Positions 6,554-14,033 are shown, counted from the first letter of the stretch. The stretch is DNA of 24,092 bases from Porphyromonadaceae bacterium UBA7180 (GCA_002491165.1 DKVK01000056.1:1-24092), one strand, 5' to 3'. Notes: a model not told the origin generated them from the letters alone. Numbers and translations: made by a program.

Positions 6554-9070
6554 TTATTTAATGATTACTTTGCTGCTCTTGCCGTCTACGACCTTGATGT
6601 ATACGCCGGCGGGCATATCGTTAACACGCAGTCCCTGGAGGTTGTAGTAGACAGGCGTGCCGTTCTCGTTGCCGTCGGGGAGGTCGCTGATGCCCGATGA
6701 TGGTGTCTGGACGTCAGTAACGGCGAAGGGGCTGAGGGCGTTGTAGTAGAGTGTACCTTTGCTGTCGATGAGGCCGCGGTAAGCCTGGGCTGCAACGCGC
6801 ACTTTGTCGACATTCTGCGGCACATTGAGCTCGAACCGCCCCGAGGTGGCTGATGAATTGCGCAGGTCGATGGCGCCGGTGAGATAGGGCTGCATGAAGA
6901 TGCTATTGGCAGGGAGGGCGCAGCTTACGCGAACGTCCTTAATCCAGTTGTCAGTGTCGCCGCCGATGGAAATACGGACGAAGACATTCTCCTGATGCTG
7001 AGGGTCGAGGGAGAAGTGGAGCGTCTGATATTCGGAGGTAAGTAGCTGAGACTCCGAGACGAATGGACGGAAGTCTCTTTTGTTTTCGTCGAAAGTGACG
7101 AGGCTTGCCGTCAGGAAGCACGAACCTGCCGTCCTGGCAGTGACATCGATGTTGACATTGCCGTCGATGTTGCTGAAATCGTATGCGCAGCGGCCCTCGA
7201 CTGTCTGATAGTCCATAGCGTGCCATGAAGCCTGGCCGTTATTACCCTTGAAGGCGCCGTCGTCATAGACGGGAAGGGGATATATTATCCATCCGGGGAC
7301 GTTTTCGAGAATATAGGTATAGGCTTCTCCTGAAGTTCCCATTGAGGCATAGTCGGCGAAGTCGAAGTCAGCGATGGTATAATCGGGCACTGCCTCGTCG
7401 TTTGTTTTTCCGGCAAGTGCGAATATCTGCAGCTCGTGAGCGAAGGAGTCGCAGGTGTAGGGAACGGTAATCTTGTTGCCGACAGGCTTGTCCACGGGGC
7501 CGACTGTCGGGGTGTTGACCAGGAAGACACGGTAGATAGCGCCGTCGTTGCCGCGTGATTCACTGTTGGCAGGATAGACCATAAGGTAGAGGAAGCGGCC
7601 GTCGGAGGTGTCGGTATTGAAGGATACATTCGGCTCGGATACCACTTTCTTATCGAGCAGCGACATGGAGTAGCCGCTGCCATCGCCGATATAGAGGGAA
7701 GCGACGTATCTTTCGGCACCCTCGACAGGCTCCCATGATGCGGAGAATCCGTCGGCCGTGTAGTTGTCGAACTTATATGACTGTATGTTTCCGAGCTCGG
7801 GGACGAGCTCCTCTACTTTGTAACTCTTGATATATACGTTGCTCTCATTGCCGCTCTTGATGCGGGCTGAAAGCTGGTTGACGTTGTATTCGCCAAGCTC
7901 GACGATGTCCCAGGAAGCGAGGTTGTCGTCGAGAAGGGTGCCGGAATCGATGAGGGATACTTCTTTGGTTGTAGAAACAGTGGAAAGGTCGCTGGGAAGG
8001 TCCATGATGAAGTCAGAGGTGTTGCCGCCCCACTTCCAGCCATTCGGGCAATCGGTAGAGCCGACCATGCCGGTGAACATGAGGTATTCCCAGTTGTTGA
8101 ACATGGCGGCAGTCTCGCTGAGTTCGGCAATGGATGCCTCGATTGTGACGCGGCCGCGGTTTCCTTGAGTGAAAGTAGCTCGTTTAGGCACGAACTGTGC
8201 GTCGGGGTTGCCGTTACACTGCACCAGGATTTTTCCACCGGCACCTTTCAGGCCTACACCTCTCCAGCCGTCGTAACCGATGATGTTGAAGTTGGAGTCG
8301 AGGATGTCCACGGGATTCTCTTCAGTTCCGCCGATGCCGGAGAAGTCTTGCTCGAGGATGACCGAGGATGTGTACTTCACTTCCGTGGGAATCGCTACGG
8401 CATCGGGTGACGACACCTTGAAGTTGTTGACGCAGAGCGTGCTCTTGTCCCTGTCGCTGCACCCTTTGACCATCAGGCGATAATTGCCGGATGCGGGAAC
8501 GGTAACTTCGCCACCGAAGCCGCAAGGATTACCGTTGTTGACAAGCGTCGGTTCGAGGACTGTGATCGATGCGTCTTCGGGAGTGGTTCCCTGGCCCAGG
8601 TAAAGAGCAATTTTCTCAGGATAGGAAGTGCTTGAGGCCCATGCGTCGATGCTGATGACATACTTTTTACCGGCTTCTAAGGCGAACTCGGGAGAGATGA
8701 GCCAGTCGTTCATCTCCAGGGTGGCGCTGTAACCGATGGCGGCATACCCTATGCCGAAGTCATTAGTGTAGAACGTCCATTTTGTGCCATCGCCGTTTGC
8801 GTCGGCATTTATAAAGGTATCAAACTCCTCCTGGCTGTTCATCCGGCAGCTGTAGGTTGCGCCATCGGGCGCTTCAACAACAGGGGCTTGGTTTCTTCTG
8901 ACGTTACTACTGAGGGCATGCGGTACTTGTGCGGTTTTCTTCCTCTGCCCGTTGACGGATATTTCGTCACCCTGAGGAACGGGCTTTTTCTCGCTCATCG
9001 GCGAAAGCGGACTTGCATAAGCCGCAACCGTCGCGAGAGAAGCGAGACACATGAAAGTAAGTTTCTTCAT
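6554..9070 (-). CDS. Large secreted choice-of-anchor-J / FnIII protein
   Basis: This 838-aa protein is the first gene of the protease operon. The signal peptide is MKKLTFMCLASLATVAAYA. Residues about 70-225 form a choice-of-anchor-J-type domain (NDWLISPEFALEAGKKYVISIDAW ... STLCVNNFKV). A second beta-sandwich region follows (about 235-425, with EQDFSGIGG). An FnIII-like unit follows (about 430-510, ADGFSASWEPVEGAERYVASLY), then another jelly-roll region (about 590-740). The end is YYNLQGLRVNDMPAGVYIKV followed by SSKVIIK, the tail shared with the next two genes. No catalytic motif is seen. Its promoter has a good -7 box but a run of ten G where the -33 box should be, so expression may be variable. 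The domain calls are by pattern and are approximate. Confidence 0.85.
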   Translation of the reverse strand: MKKLTFMCLASLATVAAYASPLSPMSEKKPVPQGDEISVNGQRKKTAQVPHALSSNVRRNQAPVVEAPDGATYSCRMNSQEEFDTFINADANGDGTKWTFYTNDFGIGYAAIGYSATLEMNDWLISPEFALEAGKKYVISIDAWASSTSYPEKIALYLGQGTTPEDASITVLEPTLVNNGNPCGFGGEVTVPASGNYRLMVKGCSDRDKSTLCVNNFKVSSPDAVAIPTEVKYTSSVILEQDFSGIGGTEENPVDILDSNFNIIGYDGWRGVGLKGAGGKILVQCNGNPDAQFVPKRATFTQGNRGRVTIEASIAELSETAAMFNNWEYLMFTGMVGSTDCPNGWKWGGNTSDFIMDLPSDLSTVSTTKEVSLIDSGTLLDDNLASWDIVELGEYNVNQLSARIKSGNESNVYIKSYKVEELVPELGNIQSYKFDNYTADGFSASWEPVEGAERYVASLYIGDGSGYSMSLLDKKVVSEPNVSFNTDTSDGRFLYLMVYPANSESRGNDGAIYRVFLVNTPTVGPVDKPVGNKITVPYTCDSFAHELQIFALAGKTNDEAVPDYTIADFDFADYASMGTSGEAYTYILENVPGWIIYPLPVYDDGAFKGNNGQASWHAMDYQTVEGRCAYDFSNIDGNVNIDVTARTAGSCFLTASLVTFDENKRDFRPFVSESQLLTSEYQTLHFSLDPQHQENVFVRISIGGDTDNWIKDVRVSCALPANSIFMQPYLTGAIDLRNSSATSGRFELNVPQNVDKVRVAAQAYRGLIDSKGTLYYNALSPFAVTDVQTPSSGISDLPDGNENGTPVYYNLQGLRVNDMPAGVYIKVVDGKSSKVIIK

Positions 9071-9164
9071 GATAATTTAAATTAGTGAATAAATAAGTAG
9101 TTTGTTTTCATGGGTTGATTCCAGCAAGAATAACAATACTTGTTGAAATTTAAATAAACTTTTG

Positions 9165-9202
9165 CAAAGGTAACTATAAAATTCGATTTACTCCCCCCCC
9201 CC
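9165..9202 (-). promoter_or_regulatory. Promoter of the protease operon with a 10-base homopolymer
   Basis: The minus strand has TACCTTTG (complement of 9165-9172), a perfect -7 box. Twenty bases upstream, where the -33 TTTG belongs, there is instead G10 (complement of 9193-9202). No TTTG is seen at a suitable distance. The predicted leader is about 90 nt. Slippage in the tract would change promoter geometry. Confidence 0.65.
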
Positions 9203-9331
9203 GATTTAGTTAAAGTATGTTAACGATACAATATTTTTCCATCGTATTACCTTTGGTTGACTTAGTCAAAAGTGTTTATATGTGCATTTTTTGTTCAGGA
9301 GAGTCAAGTTAACGCAAATCAGAAGCACGAC
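9203..9331. other. AT-rich intergenic DNA between the protease operon and gapA
   Basis: There is no open reading frame of note. Together with the promoter and gapA terminator it makes up the 325-bp gap between 9070 and 9396. Apart from those two elements I see nothing distinctive. Confidence 0.5.
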
Positions 9332-9375
9332 AAAAAAAGCTACCGCATCCCGGAGGTGGGTTGCGGTAGCTTTTT
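9332..9375 (-). terminator. Intrinsic terminator of gapA
   Basis: A 9-bp stem GCTACCGCA/TGCGGTAGC (9339-9347 with 9362-9370) continues into CCC/GGG. Seven A and five T flank it, so it is bidirectional in form. It begins about 20 nt after the gapA stop codon. Confidence 0.9.
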
Positions 9376-9399
9376 ATCGGTAAGAGGGCTGGGGATTAG
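9340..9399 (-). repeat. Terminator module, copy 2
   Basis: This is the second copy of the module at 2548-2609, same orientation, differing by a handful of substitutions and two short indels. Here the conserved GGGGATTAG end overlaps the gapA stop codon (TTA at 9396-9398 on plus). Confidence 0.85.
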
Positions 9400-10406
9400 C
9401 CGTTTACTTTCTTCATGTGGGCGATGAGGTCGAGAACTTTGTTGGAGTAACCGATCTCGTTGTCGTACCATGATACGACCTTGACGAACTTGTCTGTGAG
9501 GTAAACGCCGGCGTTTGCGTCGAAGATTGAGGTCAGGGTGCAGCCGAGGAAGTCGGAGGAAACCACAGCGTCTTCGGTATAGCCGAGGATGCCTTTGAGT
9601 TCGCCTTCGGAAGCCTTCTTCATGGCGGCGCAGATGTCCTCTTTGGTAGCGGGTTTCTCGAGGTTGACGGTGAGGTCAACTACAGAAACGTCGAGAGTCG
9701 GGACGCGCATCGAGATACCTGTGAGCTTGCCGTTGAGGGCGGGTATAACCTTGCCCACAGCCTTGGCGGCACCTGTCGTGGAGGGGATGATGTTGCCGCC
9801 GGCGGCACGGCCGCCGCGCCAGTCTTTCATCGAGGGGCCGTCAACGGTCTTCTGTGTGGCTGTAACGGAGTGAACGGTTGTCATCAGGCCGCTGATGATG
9901 CCGAAGTTCTCGTTGAGCACTTTGGCGATGGGAGCCAGACAGTTGGTGGTGCAGGAAGCGTTGGAAACGATCTGTGTGCCCTTAACGTATGTGTTCTGGT
10001 TGACGCCGCAGACGAACATGGGGGTATCGTCCTTGGAGGGAGCGGACATAACGACGTATTTTGCGCCGGCCTCGAGGTGTGCCTGTGATTTCTCTTTGGT
10101 CAGGAAGAGACCTGTTGATTCAACCACATATTCGGCACCGACAGCGCCCCAGTTGATTTCTTTCGGGTCGCGGCAGGCAGTCACGCGGATGCGTTTGCCG
10201 TTGACGATAAGTTCGCTCTTCTCAACGTCAGCTTCCACTGTGCCTTCGAAGCGGCCGTGCATCGTGTCATATTTGAGCATATAGGCCATGTAGTCTACCG
10301 GAAGGAGGTCGTTGATGGCCACTACTTCGATGTCGTCTCTTTTTGTTGAAGCGCGGAATACGAAACGTCCGATACGTCCGAATCCATTAATACCAACTTT
10401 TGTCAT
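9396..10406 (-). CDS. gapA: Glyceraldehyde-3-phosphate dehydrogenase, type I
   Basis: This 336-aa cytoplasmic glycolytic enzyme oxidises glyceraldehyde-3-phosphate to 1,3-bisphosphoglycerate with NAD. The Rossmann motif NGFGRIGR is at residues 7-14, and Asp33 (INDL) fits NAD preference. The catalytic Cys152 lies in SNASCTTNC and the base His179 in MTTVHS. The conserved RGGRAAGGNIIPSTTGAAKAVG and SWYDNEIGYS segments are intact, and the length is normal. It is monocistronic, divergent from mscL, with its own terminator. The upstream region shows a TACTTTTG -7 box about 100 bp before the ATG and a small hairpin near the predicted transcript start. Confidence 0.98.
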   Translation of the reverse strand: MTKVGINGFGRIGRFVFRASTKRDDIEVVAINDLLPVDYMAYMLKYDTMHGRFEGTVEADVEKSELIVNGKRIRVTACRDPKEINWGAVGAEYVVESTGLFLTKEKSQAHLEAGAKYVVMSAPSKDDTPMFVCGVNQNTYVKGTQIVSNASCTTNCLAPIAKVLNENFGIISGLMTTVHSVTATQKTVDGPSMKDWRGGRAAGGNIIPSTTGAAKAVGKVIPALNGKLTGISMRVPTLDVSVVDLTVNLEKPATKEDICAAMKKASEGELKGILGYTEDAVVSSDFLGCTLTSIFDANAGVYLTDKFVKVVSWYDNEIGYSNKVLDLIAHMKKVNG

Positions 10407-10477
10407 GTTTGTTTTTATTTTTGGGTTTTGAAGTATTATTGCTAATTTTGTGTCTGTTTTTTGCCTGTAGAAAGGGT

Positions 10478-10515
10478 GCCGGAGTCCGGCGTTTCTATTT
10501 TATGCCGCAAAAGTA
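10478..10515 (-). promoter_or_regulatory. gapA promoter -7 box and 5' leader hairpin
   Basis: TACTTTTG (complement of 10508-10515) fits the -7 consensus; no convincing -33 TTTG is found at 19-21 bp. About 12 nt into the predicted transcript is GCCGG-AGT-CCGGC (10478-10490), a 5-bp hairpin. The leader to the ATG would be about 95 nt, and A+U rich. Confidence 0.55.
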
Positions 10516-10612
10516 ACTCTTTTTTTTGAAATAAACATGTTTTTCAGCAGAAATTTTACTTATCCGGCGTTTTTTTATGATACTTAGGGCCTCCGCAGGC
10601 GTTGTTTCTTTG

Positions 10613-10648
10613 AGTGGCGCTTCCGCATCTCTCCGCCCACTCGCCACT
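10613..10648 (+). promoter_or_regulatory. Inverted repeat upstream of mscL
   Basis: AGTGGCG (10613-10619) and CGCCACT (10642-10648) form a perfect 7-bp inverted repeat around 22 nt, ending 33 bp before the mscL ATG. It could be a leader hairpin or an operator. I could not find a convincing -33/-7 pair for mscL. The rest of the 10516-10681 gap is A+T rich without a gene. Confidence 0.4.
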
Positions 10649-10681
10649 ATATAACGCTTTCACTACTTAATTATATTTATC

Positions 10682-11119
10682 ATGGGTAAATTTTTAGCAG
10701 ATTTTAAAGAATTCGCAATGAAGGGTAATATCGTTGACATGGCGGTCGGTGTAATCATCGGCGGTGCTTTCGGCAAGATCGTGTCTTCGCTGGTCAACGA
10801 CATCATAATGCCCGTAATCTCCCTCATTACCCCGGGAGCCGGTTACAAGAACCTAAAATACGTAATCACCGAAGGGAAGGCTGCCGTAGACGGTGCGGCC
10901 GCCGTCGAGGAAGTGGCCATAAACTACGGCCTCTTCATACAGAATATAGTGGACTTCCTAATCATAGCCTTCAGCATCTTCGTATGCCTGAGGGTCATCA
11001 TGAAGTTCAAGAAGAAGGAGGAGGAAGCACCGGCCCCCGCTCCCGAACCTACCAAGGAGGAAGTGTTGCTCACCGAGATCCGCGACCTTCTGAAACAGCA
11101 AAACGACGGCAAGAAGTAA
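10682..11119 (+). CDS. mscL: Large-conductance mechanosensitive channel MscL
   Basis: This 145-aa inner-membrane channel opens under membrane tension to release solutes on hypo-osmotic shock. The amphipathic N-helix (MGKFLADFKEFAMKGNIVDMAVG) leads into TM1 with the gate signature AVGVIIGGAFGKIVSSLVNDIIMP. A periplasmic loop follows, then TM2 (about 83-103) and a charged C-terminal helix (EEVLLTEIRDLLKQQ). Length and order match the family, with a Pro/Ala/Glu-rich linker (EEEAPAPAPEPTKEE) before the final helix. The stop codon is directly followed by the GTG of the acyltransferase gene. Confidence 0.97.
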   Translation: MGKFLADFKEFAMKGNIVDMAVGVIIGGAFGKIVSSLVNDIIMPVISLITPGAGYKNLKYVITEGKAAVDGAAAVEEVAINYGLFIQNIVDFLIIAFSIFVCLRVIMKFKKKEEEAPAPAPEPTKEEVLLTEIRDLLKQQNDGKK

Positions 11120-12190
11120 GTGGAACAACCCGAGATACCGAAGGCGCGCCGCTGCAGCGGCGCGCCTGCCATCGCAGGCGGAACGGCACCGGCTGAACGT
11201 GGGTCGGGAATAGAGTGCCTGCGCATCCTGGCCATGTTCATGGTGCTGGTGCTACACGCCGACTTCGCCGCGCTGGGAATCCCGTCGGCCTCCGATTTCG
11301 GTGCCGGAGCGTGGGGCGTGAGCCTGCGATGCCTGCTCGAACAGCTGGCGCTTCCTGCCGTAAACTGCTTCGTGCTCGTGTCCGGATGGTTCTCCATCCG
11401 CACGTCGCCCCGGGGCGTCGGCTCGCTGCTTTTCCAGGTGCTCTATTGCTCCCTCGTGGCACTCGCCGTGGCCGCATGTTTGCCCGGAGGACACATCGAC
11501 TGGAAAACAGCAGGCCTCTCCTTCGTGCCGGGCTATTACCACTGGTTCATACGTTCCTACCTGGGGCTGATGATACTGGCGCCGGTGCTCAACGCGTGGC
11601 TGCGTCAGGCCACCGTCAGGCAGATGGCTGTCGTCACAGCCGCGTTCTATCTCTTCCAGACCGTTTACGGCTGGGTGATGGGGGCAGACGGTTTCAACGG
11701 CGGCTATTCTTTGCTGTCGTTCGTAGGGCTTTACCTGCTCGGCGCCGTTGCTCGGCGGCTGGAATGGCAGCGGCGCGGCTGGCGGATGTGGCTCATGGCT
11801 TACCTGCTCTGCACCGTGGCGGCTACCGTGTGGCAAGTGCTCAGCCTGCGCCAGGGAATGAAAATTCCCGCCATGACGCTGGCGTACGACTCGCCGCTGA
11901 CGGTAACGTCGGCGCTCTCCCTGACCATGCTCTTCGCCTCGCTACACTTCCGCAACCTCGCGGTGAATCTCGCCGCCGCTTCGGCACTCGCCGTTTACCT
12001 GCTTCATTTCTCGCCGTTCCTCTTCCAGCGGTATCTCCACGTGTGCCGCCATATATATAAGGTGTATTCGGGGCCGATGGCAGTTCTGATGACGGCGCTC
12101 TTCCTGCTGGCCGTCTTCGGCGTGTCCATACTGCTCGACCAACCGCGCCGCCTGCTGTGGAACAGCCTCCGGCGCAGGAAAAGGAATTGA
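11120..12190 (+). CDS. Membrane acyltransferase 3 family protein
   Basis: This 356-aa integral membrane protein has about ten hydrophobic segments. It shows the acyltransferase_3 (OafA/NodX-type) opening, GIECLRILAMFMVLVLHADF, with the usual R and H (R35, H46), and later FVPGYYHWFIRSYLGLMILAPVLN. Family members O-acylate sugars of surface polysaccharides or lipids; the substrate here is unknown. The start chosen is a GTG abutting the mscL stop, implying translational coupling. The first 28 residues are family-atypical and are encoded across a perfect 24-bp palindrome. The next in-frame ATG (residue 39) would cut off the conserved GIECLRIL, so the upstream start is kept with moderate confidence. 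Confidence 0.85.
   Translation: MEQPEIPKARRCSGAPAIAGGTAPAERGSGIECLRILAMFMVLVLHADFAALGIPSASDFGAGAWGVSLRCLLEQLALPAVNCFVLVSGWFSIRTSPRGVGSLLFQVLYCSLVALAVAACLPGGHIDWKTAGLSFVPGYYHWFIRSYLGLMILAPVLNAWLRQATVRQMAVVTAAFYLFQTVYGWVMGADGFNGGYSLLSFVGLYLLGAVARRLEWQRRGWRMWLMAYLLCTVAATVWQVLSLRQGMKIPAMTLAYDSPLTVTSALSLTMLFASLHFRNLAVNLAAASALAVYLLHFSPFLFQRYLHVCRHIYKVYSGPMAVLMTALFLLAVFGVSILLDQPRRLLWNSLRRRKRN
11143..11166. repeat. Perfect 24-bp GC palindrome after mscL
   Basis: GGCGCGCCGCTG is followed immediately by its exact reverse complement. A second hairpin, GCCTGC-CATC-GCAGGC, overlaps its end. There is no T-run, so it is not a standard terminator. It lies within the presumed N-terminal codons of the acyltransferase gene. 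Confidence 0.9.
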
Positions 12191-12198
12191 CACGCGCG

Positions 12199-12230
12199 TT
12201 TGCAAATTTTGGAGGAATTTGCTAATTTTG
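12199..12230 (+). promoter_or_regulatory. rnpA promoter
   Basis: TTTG (12199-12202), 20 bp, TAATTTTG (12223-12230) is a full Bacteroidetes promoter. The -7 box ends only 4 bp before the GTG start codon of rnpA, predicting a leaderless or nearly leaderless mRNA. Confidence 0.8.
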
Positions 12231-12234
12231 CAAT

Positions 12235-12693
12235 GTGAAAACCGAACCGTCCCATCCTTTGCGTTTCCGCAAGCCCGAAAGGCTGCGGCTCCGTTCCCTC
12301 GTGGAGGCCGTCTTCAGAGAGGGGGACTCGCTGTATGCTTACCCGCTGCGGCTGTCGTTCCTGCCGCAGGACGCCGCGGAACTTGACGGTCGTTTCCGCA
12401 ACGGTGCGCCGCGCGGTATCGACACTCTGCAAGTGATGGTTACGGTGCCCAAACGCAAGCTGCGCCACGCCGTGGACCGCGTACTGATGCGCCGCCGCAT
12501 ACGCGAAGCATACCGGCTGCACCGCCTCGCGCTGAAAGAGCGCCTCGAAGCCGACCCGCAGCTCCGCACCCTCTCAATGTCGATAATTTACATCGCTGAC
12601 CGCACGTTGCCATATCCCAAGGTGGAAAAGGCGCTCCTGACGCTTCTACGCAAACTCGGCGCGGCCCTCGGCCCCGAGGCGCCCGACGAATAG
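12235..12693 (+). CDS. rnpA: Ribonuclease P protein component
   Basis: This 152-aa basic protein assists the RNase P RNA in removing tRNA 5' leaders. Family features are LRSLVEAVFREGDSLYAYPLRLSFLP near the N-terminus, VMVTVPKRKLRHAVDR in the centre, and the RNR-type helix seen here as RVLMRRRIREAYRLHRLAL. The usual Asn of the RN motif is replaced (RVLMRR), but the arginines remain. The C-terminal SIIYIADRTLPYPKVEKALLTLLRKL is typical of Bacteroidetes RnpA. The start is GTG at 12235; the ATG two bases earlier reads straight into a stop. yidD follows after 40 bp, the usual partner. Confidence 0.93.
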   Translation: MKTEPSHPLRFRKPERLRLRSLVEAVFREGDSLYAYPLRLSFLPQDAAELDGRFRNGAPRGIDTLQVMVTVPKRKLRHAVDRVLMRRRIREAYRLHRLALKERLEADPQLRTLSMSIIYIADRTLPYPKVEKALLTLLRKLGAALGPEAPDE

Positions 12694-12733
12694 CCGGGCT
12701 TTCCGTTTTTGTAAAACACGCTCTACCGTTACA

Positions 12734-12955
12734 ATGAAAAAGCTGCTCTCCTGGATAGCGATAGGCCTGATAACCTTCTACCGCGGCGCCATTTCGCCGC
12801 ACTTTCCGCCGTCGTGCCGCTTCACGCCGACGTGCAGCGAATACGCCCTGCAGGCCTTCCGCAAATACCCGCCGTACCGGGCGCTGTGGCTGACGCTGCG
12901 CCGCCTGTCGCGCTGCCATCCCTGGGGGGGTAGCGGCTACGACCCTCTCCCCTGA
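12734..12955 (+). CDS. yidD: Membrane protein insertion efficiency factor YidD
   Basis: This 73-aa protein matches the YidD family closely: an amphipathic N-helix (MKKLLSWIAIGLITFYRGAISP), then the Cys-rich core FPPSCRFTPTCSEYALQAF and the ending RRLSRCHPWGGSGYDPLP. All three conserved cysteines are present. YidD sits at the inner membrane and aids YidC/Sec-dependent insertion. It lies 40 bp downstream of rnpA and is likely co-transcribed. Confidence 0.96.
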   Translation: MKKLLSWIAIGLITFYRGAISPHFPPSCRFTPTCSEYALQAFRKYPPYRALWLTLRRLSRCHPWGGSGYDPLP

Positions 12956-12999
12956 CCATCGGGTTAGGAATCGTCGAAAGCGCGAAAACGGTTGAAAAA

Positions 13000-13031
13000 T
13001 TTGTGAGGTTGCGGAAAAAGCATTAAATTTG
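13000..13031 (+). promoter_or_regulatory. tRNA-Arg promoter
   Basis: TTTG (13000-13003), 20 bp, TAAATTTG (13024-13031) is a consensus Bacteroidetes promoter. It would start transcription about 8 nt before the mature tRNA 5' end. Confidence 0.8.
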
Positions 13032-13045
13032 CAGCATCCGAACAA

Positions 13046-13120
13046 GGCCTTGTAGTTCAACGGATAGAACAAGGGTTTCCTAAACCTTAGATTGGGGTTC
13101 GATTCCCCACGGGGCTACCA
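13046..13120 (+). tRNA. tRNA-Arg (anticodon CCU)
   Basis: A full cloverleaf can be drawn: acceptor GGCCTTG (13046-13052) with CGGGGCT (13110-13116, using G-U pairs), and a D arm with AGTTCAACGGAT. The anticodon stem is AGGGT/ACCTT with loop TTCCTAA, placing CCU at 13079-13081. The T arm is TGGGG-TTCGATT-CCCCA. CCA is encoded (13118-13120). It reads AGG codons. Confidence 0.95.
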
Positions 13121-14033
13121 ATTTCCCTCCTACCACATTATCCCAAAAATTTCAGCCATCGGAATTCCTCCGGCGACCGTTGGCGTGCTAAGATAGCACC
13201 GATACACAAATCCGCAATTTAGGGAGCCGAGGCGTCTTGATAGGGAGCGTAGGCCACGCGGCCTCCGTAAATTGGCACCGACCCGGTTTACGCAGGCCGG
13301 GAGGTTCGCGCTCCATATAATTTTGCGCTTGCTTTATAGGGGTGACGCTTTTTCATGAGGCTGGAGTTTCGGGACAAATAAAAAATCCGGGACCTGGGGA
13401 AAGGCTCCGGATTATTTTTTGCCGCTTGACCGGGGAGAGTCTCGCGGCCGAGATTCGTCGGTTCACATCGACGGTCATCCCATAGCTTCTTAACTTTTAT
13501 TCTTGCTAAATCATTTTATATCCCGGCGAAATCATCGCGATTTGACCGCAAATGTATCCATGCTATAATAATAACCTTGGGTTGCATATCTTTTAACTGC
13601 CACAAAGTTACAACAAATATTTTTAATAAAGAAATTTTTTCGCAACTTTTTTTCGACAGATGTGCGTTTTTCTCTGAAATCGCTCTATTTTATCCCTGTT
13701 TTTAGTCCTTTTTAACCTCACATGACAAACTTGCCATTGTTGTTATTTTGATATGTTTTGTGCGCATGATGCTTGCTTTATGTAACTATCTTTTTGCAAT
13801 CGGTGACGCCACTTTTCGTTCCCCTCACCCGTCTCACGCTGTATTTTAAATACCATTCCGAATGGGGTTATAGGGTTTATACGCGTTTTATATAAATTTT
13901 TGATATTGACTTTTTAGCCGTTTCTTAATCGTTTTTTCACCCTCCCGCCCTTTCTGGCACGACATTTGCAATCGCCTTTTTTAGAATTTTTTCGATTCCC
14001 AAAAATTTTTTCACTTTTACTTAAAAATTTCCC
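13121..14033. other. Long non-coding region with structured segments and a bidirectional terminator
   Basis: No credible gene is present for 900 bp. The first part (13150-13330) is G+C rich and dense in inverted repeats. GTGCTA-AGA-TAGCAC is at 13185-13199, AGGCC-ACGC-GGCCT at 13251-13264, and GGCCTCCGTAAA/TTTACGCAGGCC (one mismatch) at 13260-13298. CAATTTA/TAAATTG pairs 13215-13221 with 13268-13274. The last three compete for the same bases. A TAATTTTG box lies at 13318-13325 on plus, and a TACATTTG box on minus at 13549-13556; both point toward the terminator at 13384-13413, but neither has a -33 element. Hairpins at 13437-13456 and 13456-13473 lie between. From 13500 on the DNA is very A+T rich with no clear structure. 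Confidence 0.5.
13380..13420. terminator. Bidirectional intrinsic terminator
   Basis: The stem AATCCGG (13384-13390) pairs with CCGGATT (13407-13413), with an inner CCT/AGG. Six A precede it (13380-13385) and six T follow (13415-13420). It could end the transcript carrying tRNA-Arg and any minus-strand transcript entering from the right. Confidence 0.75.

Noticed and set aside
11215..12060. Alternative plus frame (281 codons) inside the acyltransferase gene
   Set aside because: It is Arg/Pro/His-rich with no hydrophobic segments. The overlapping frame carries acyltransferase_3 motifs and membrane helices.
12440..13072. Minus-strand open frame of 210 codons across rnpA, yidD and the tRNA
   Set aside because: It covers three well-supported genes, including a tRNA, and is Arg/Ala/Gly-rich shadow sequence.
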